Shown here one piece after another: positions 29,695 to 30,007 of a stretch of DNA of 30,007 bases. The notes under the pieces are model-generated. The model did no database searches, was not told the origin of the DNA, and saw only the letters and a program-made list of their open reading frames with translations. Every line of letters begins with the position of its first letter. Position 1 is the first letter of the stretch. The position numbers and the translations under genes were made by a program. Source of the stretch: an uncultured Bacilli bacterium (lineage in GTDB: Bacteria; Bacillota_I; Bacilli_A; RF39; UBA660); contig CANRPZ010000005.1 of the NCBI GenBank assembly GCA_947632625.1, forward strand, positions 1 to 30,007, read 5' to 3'.

Positions 29695-30007
29695 TAATCA
29701 GATAAAAAATCCTTTAATTTTTTAGCACGTGAAGGATGTCTTAATTTACGTAAAGCTTTTGCTTCAATTTGACGAATACGTTCACGAGTAACATTAAATC
29801 GTTTTCCAACCTCTTCTAGTGTATGGCTTGTCCCATCGATTAATCCAAAACGAAGCTCTAATACCTCTTGTTCTCTTTCTTGTAACGTCTCTAATACCGC
29901 CTTAATTTCCTCTTTTAAAATTTCATTTGTAGCGTACTCTTCTGGTGTCATAGAACTAGCATCGGGTACGAAATCTCCTAAATGCGAATCTTCTTCTTCA
30001 CCAATTG
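29694..30007 (-). CDS. rpoD: Primary sigma factor RpoD (SigA), C-terminal part
   Basis: About 104 residues of the C-terminus; the gene runs off the right edge of the window, so the ATG at 29951 is internal. Visible are the end of region 3 (the HLGDFVPD segment), region 4.1 with the LQEREQEVLELRFGL motif, and the region 4.2 helix-turn-helix (TLEEVGKRFNVTRERIRQIE) that reads the -35 box TTGACA, followed by KALRKLRHP. This is the housekeeping sigma factor. Confidence 0.96.
   Translation of the reverse strand, partial: IGEEEDSHLGDFVPDASSMTPEEYATNEILKEEIKAVLETLQEREQEVLELRFGLIDGTSHTLEEVGKRFNVTRERIRQIEAKALRKLRHPSRAKKLKDFLSD

Noticed and set aside
1..30007. Use of genetic code 4 (TGA as Trp), suggested by the low GC content
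   Set aside because: TGA ends several well-defined genes, such as the pIII-like gene and the 114-residue phage gene, while Trp is coded by TGG.

Overview
The window is AT-rich, with strong consensus sigma-A type promoters, Shine-Dalgarno sites resembling AGGAGG and standard code use (TGA is a stop). The housekeeping genes (tcdA, rarA, gpsA, a Xer recombinase, mnmA, trmK, the end of rpoD, a ComG/Pil-type export ATPase, platform protein and prepilin peptidase) point to an uncultured-type, low-GC, monoderm member of the Bacillota, most likely Bacilli-related. I cannot place it more finely from sequence alone.

Layout. 1-4.35 kb: a lipoprotein, two membrane proteins of unknown function and a HerA-type hexameric ATPase. 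4.4-4.56 kb: a structured RNA with promoter and terminator, placed like Firmicutes 6S RNA next to tcdA and rarA. 4.6-8.46 kb: tcdA, then gpsA and rarA on the minus strand, then a XerC/D tyrosine recombinase. 8.5-10.9 kb: an unknown protein, a 47-residue Asn/Ser/Arg-rich mini-protein, a ZIP metal transporter and a glutamine amidotransferase-like hydrolase. 10.9-20.23 kb: two head-to-tail, apparently identical copies of a 4661-bp filamentous-phage (inovirus) genome integrated at a dif-like site. 20.24-20.74 kb: an AT-rich stretch with no gene. 20.74-24.8 kb: an XRE regulator, mnmA, a type III toxin-antitoxin locus of the CptIN kind with a second, diverged antitoxin RNA repeat, an unknown gene and a SpoIIM-like membrane protein. 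24.8-28.7 kb: a mini membrane protein and a pilB/pilC/pilD set. 28.8-30 kb: a YqfQ-like protein, trmK and the 3' end of rpoD.

The most interesting element is the prophage. Each copy has a divergent repressor with two matching operators, a candidate ssDNA-binding protein, a pVIII-like major coat protein followed by its own terminator, several small membrane proteins, a pIII-like adsorption protein, a pVI-like protein and a Zot/pI-type morphogenesis ATPase. A hairpin-rich intergenic region and a pMV158-type (Rep_2/HUH) rolling-circle initiator follow. A 12-bp hairpin just upstream of rep carries TACTGCGAC in its loop, one base away from the pMV158-family nick site TACTACGAC. No secretin is encoded, as expected for a host without an outer membrane. 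Integration leaves a nearly palindromic dif-like site at the right end only, and the tandem arrangement would allow rolling-circle release of unit genomes, as in CTXphi. The second notable system is the CptIN-like locus: two 45-bp pseudoknot-forming antitoxin repeats, a terminator and the toxin gene, with an extra single-repeat antitoxin unit upstream.
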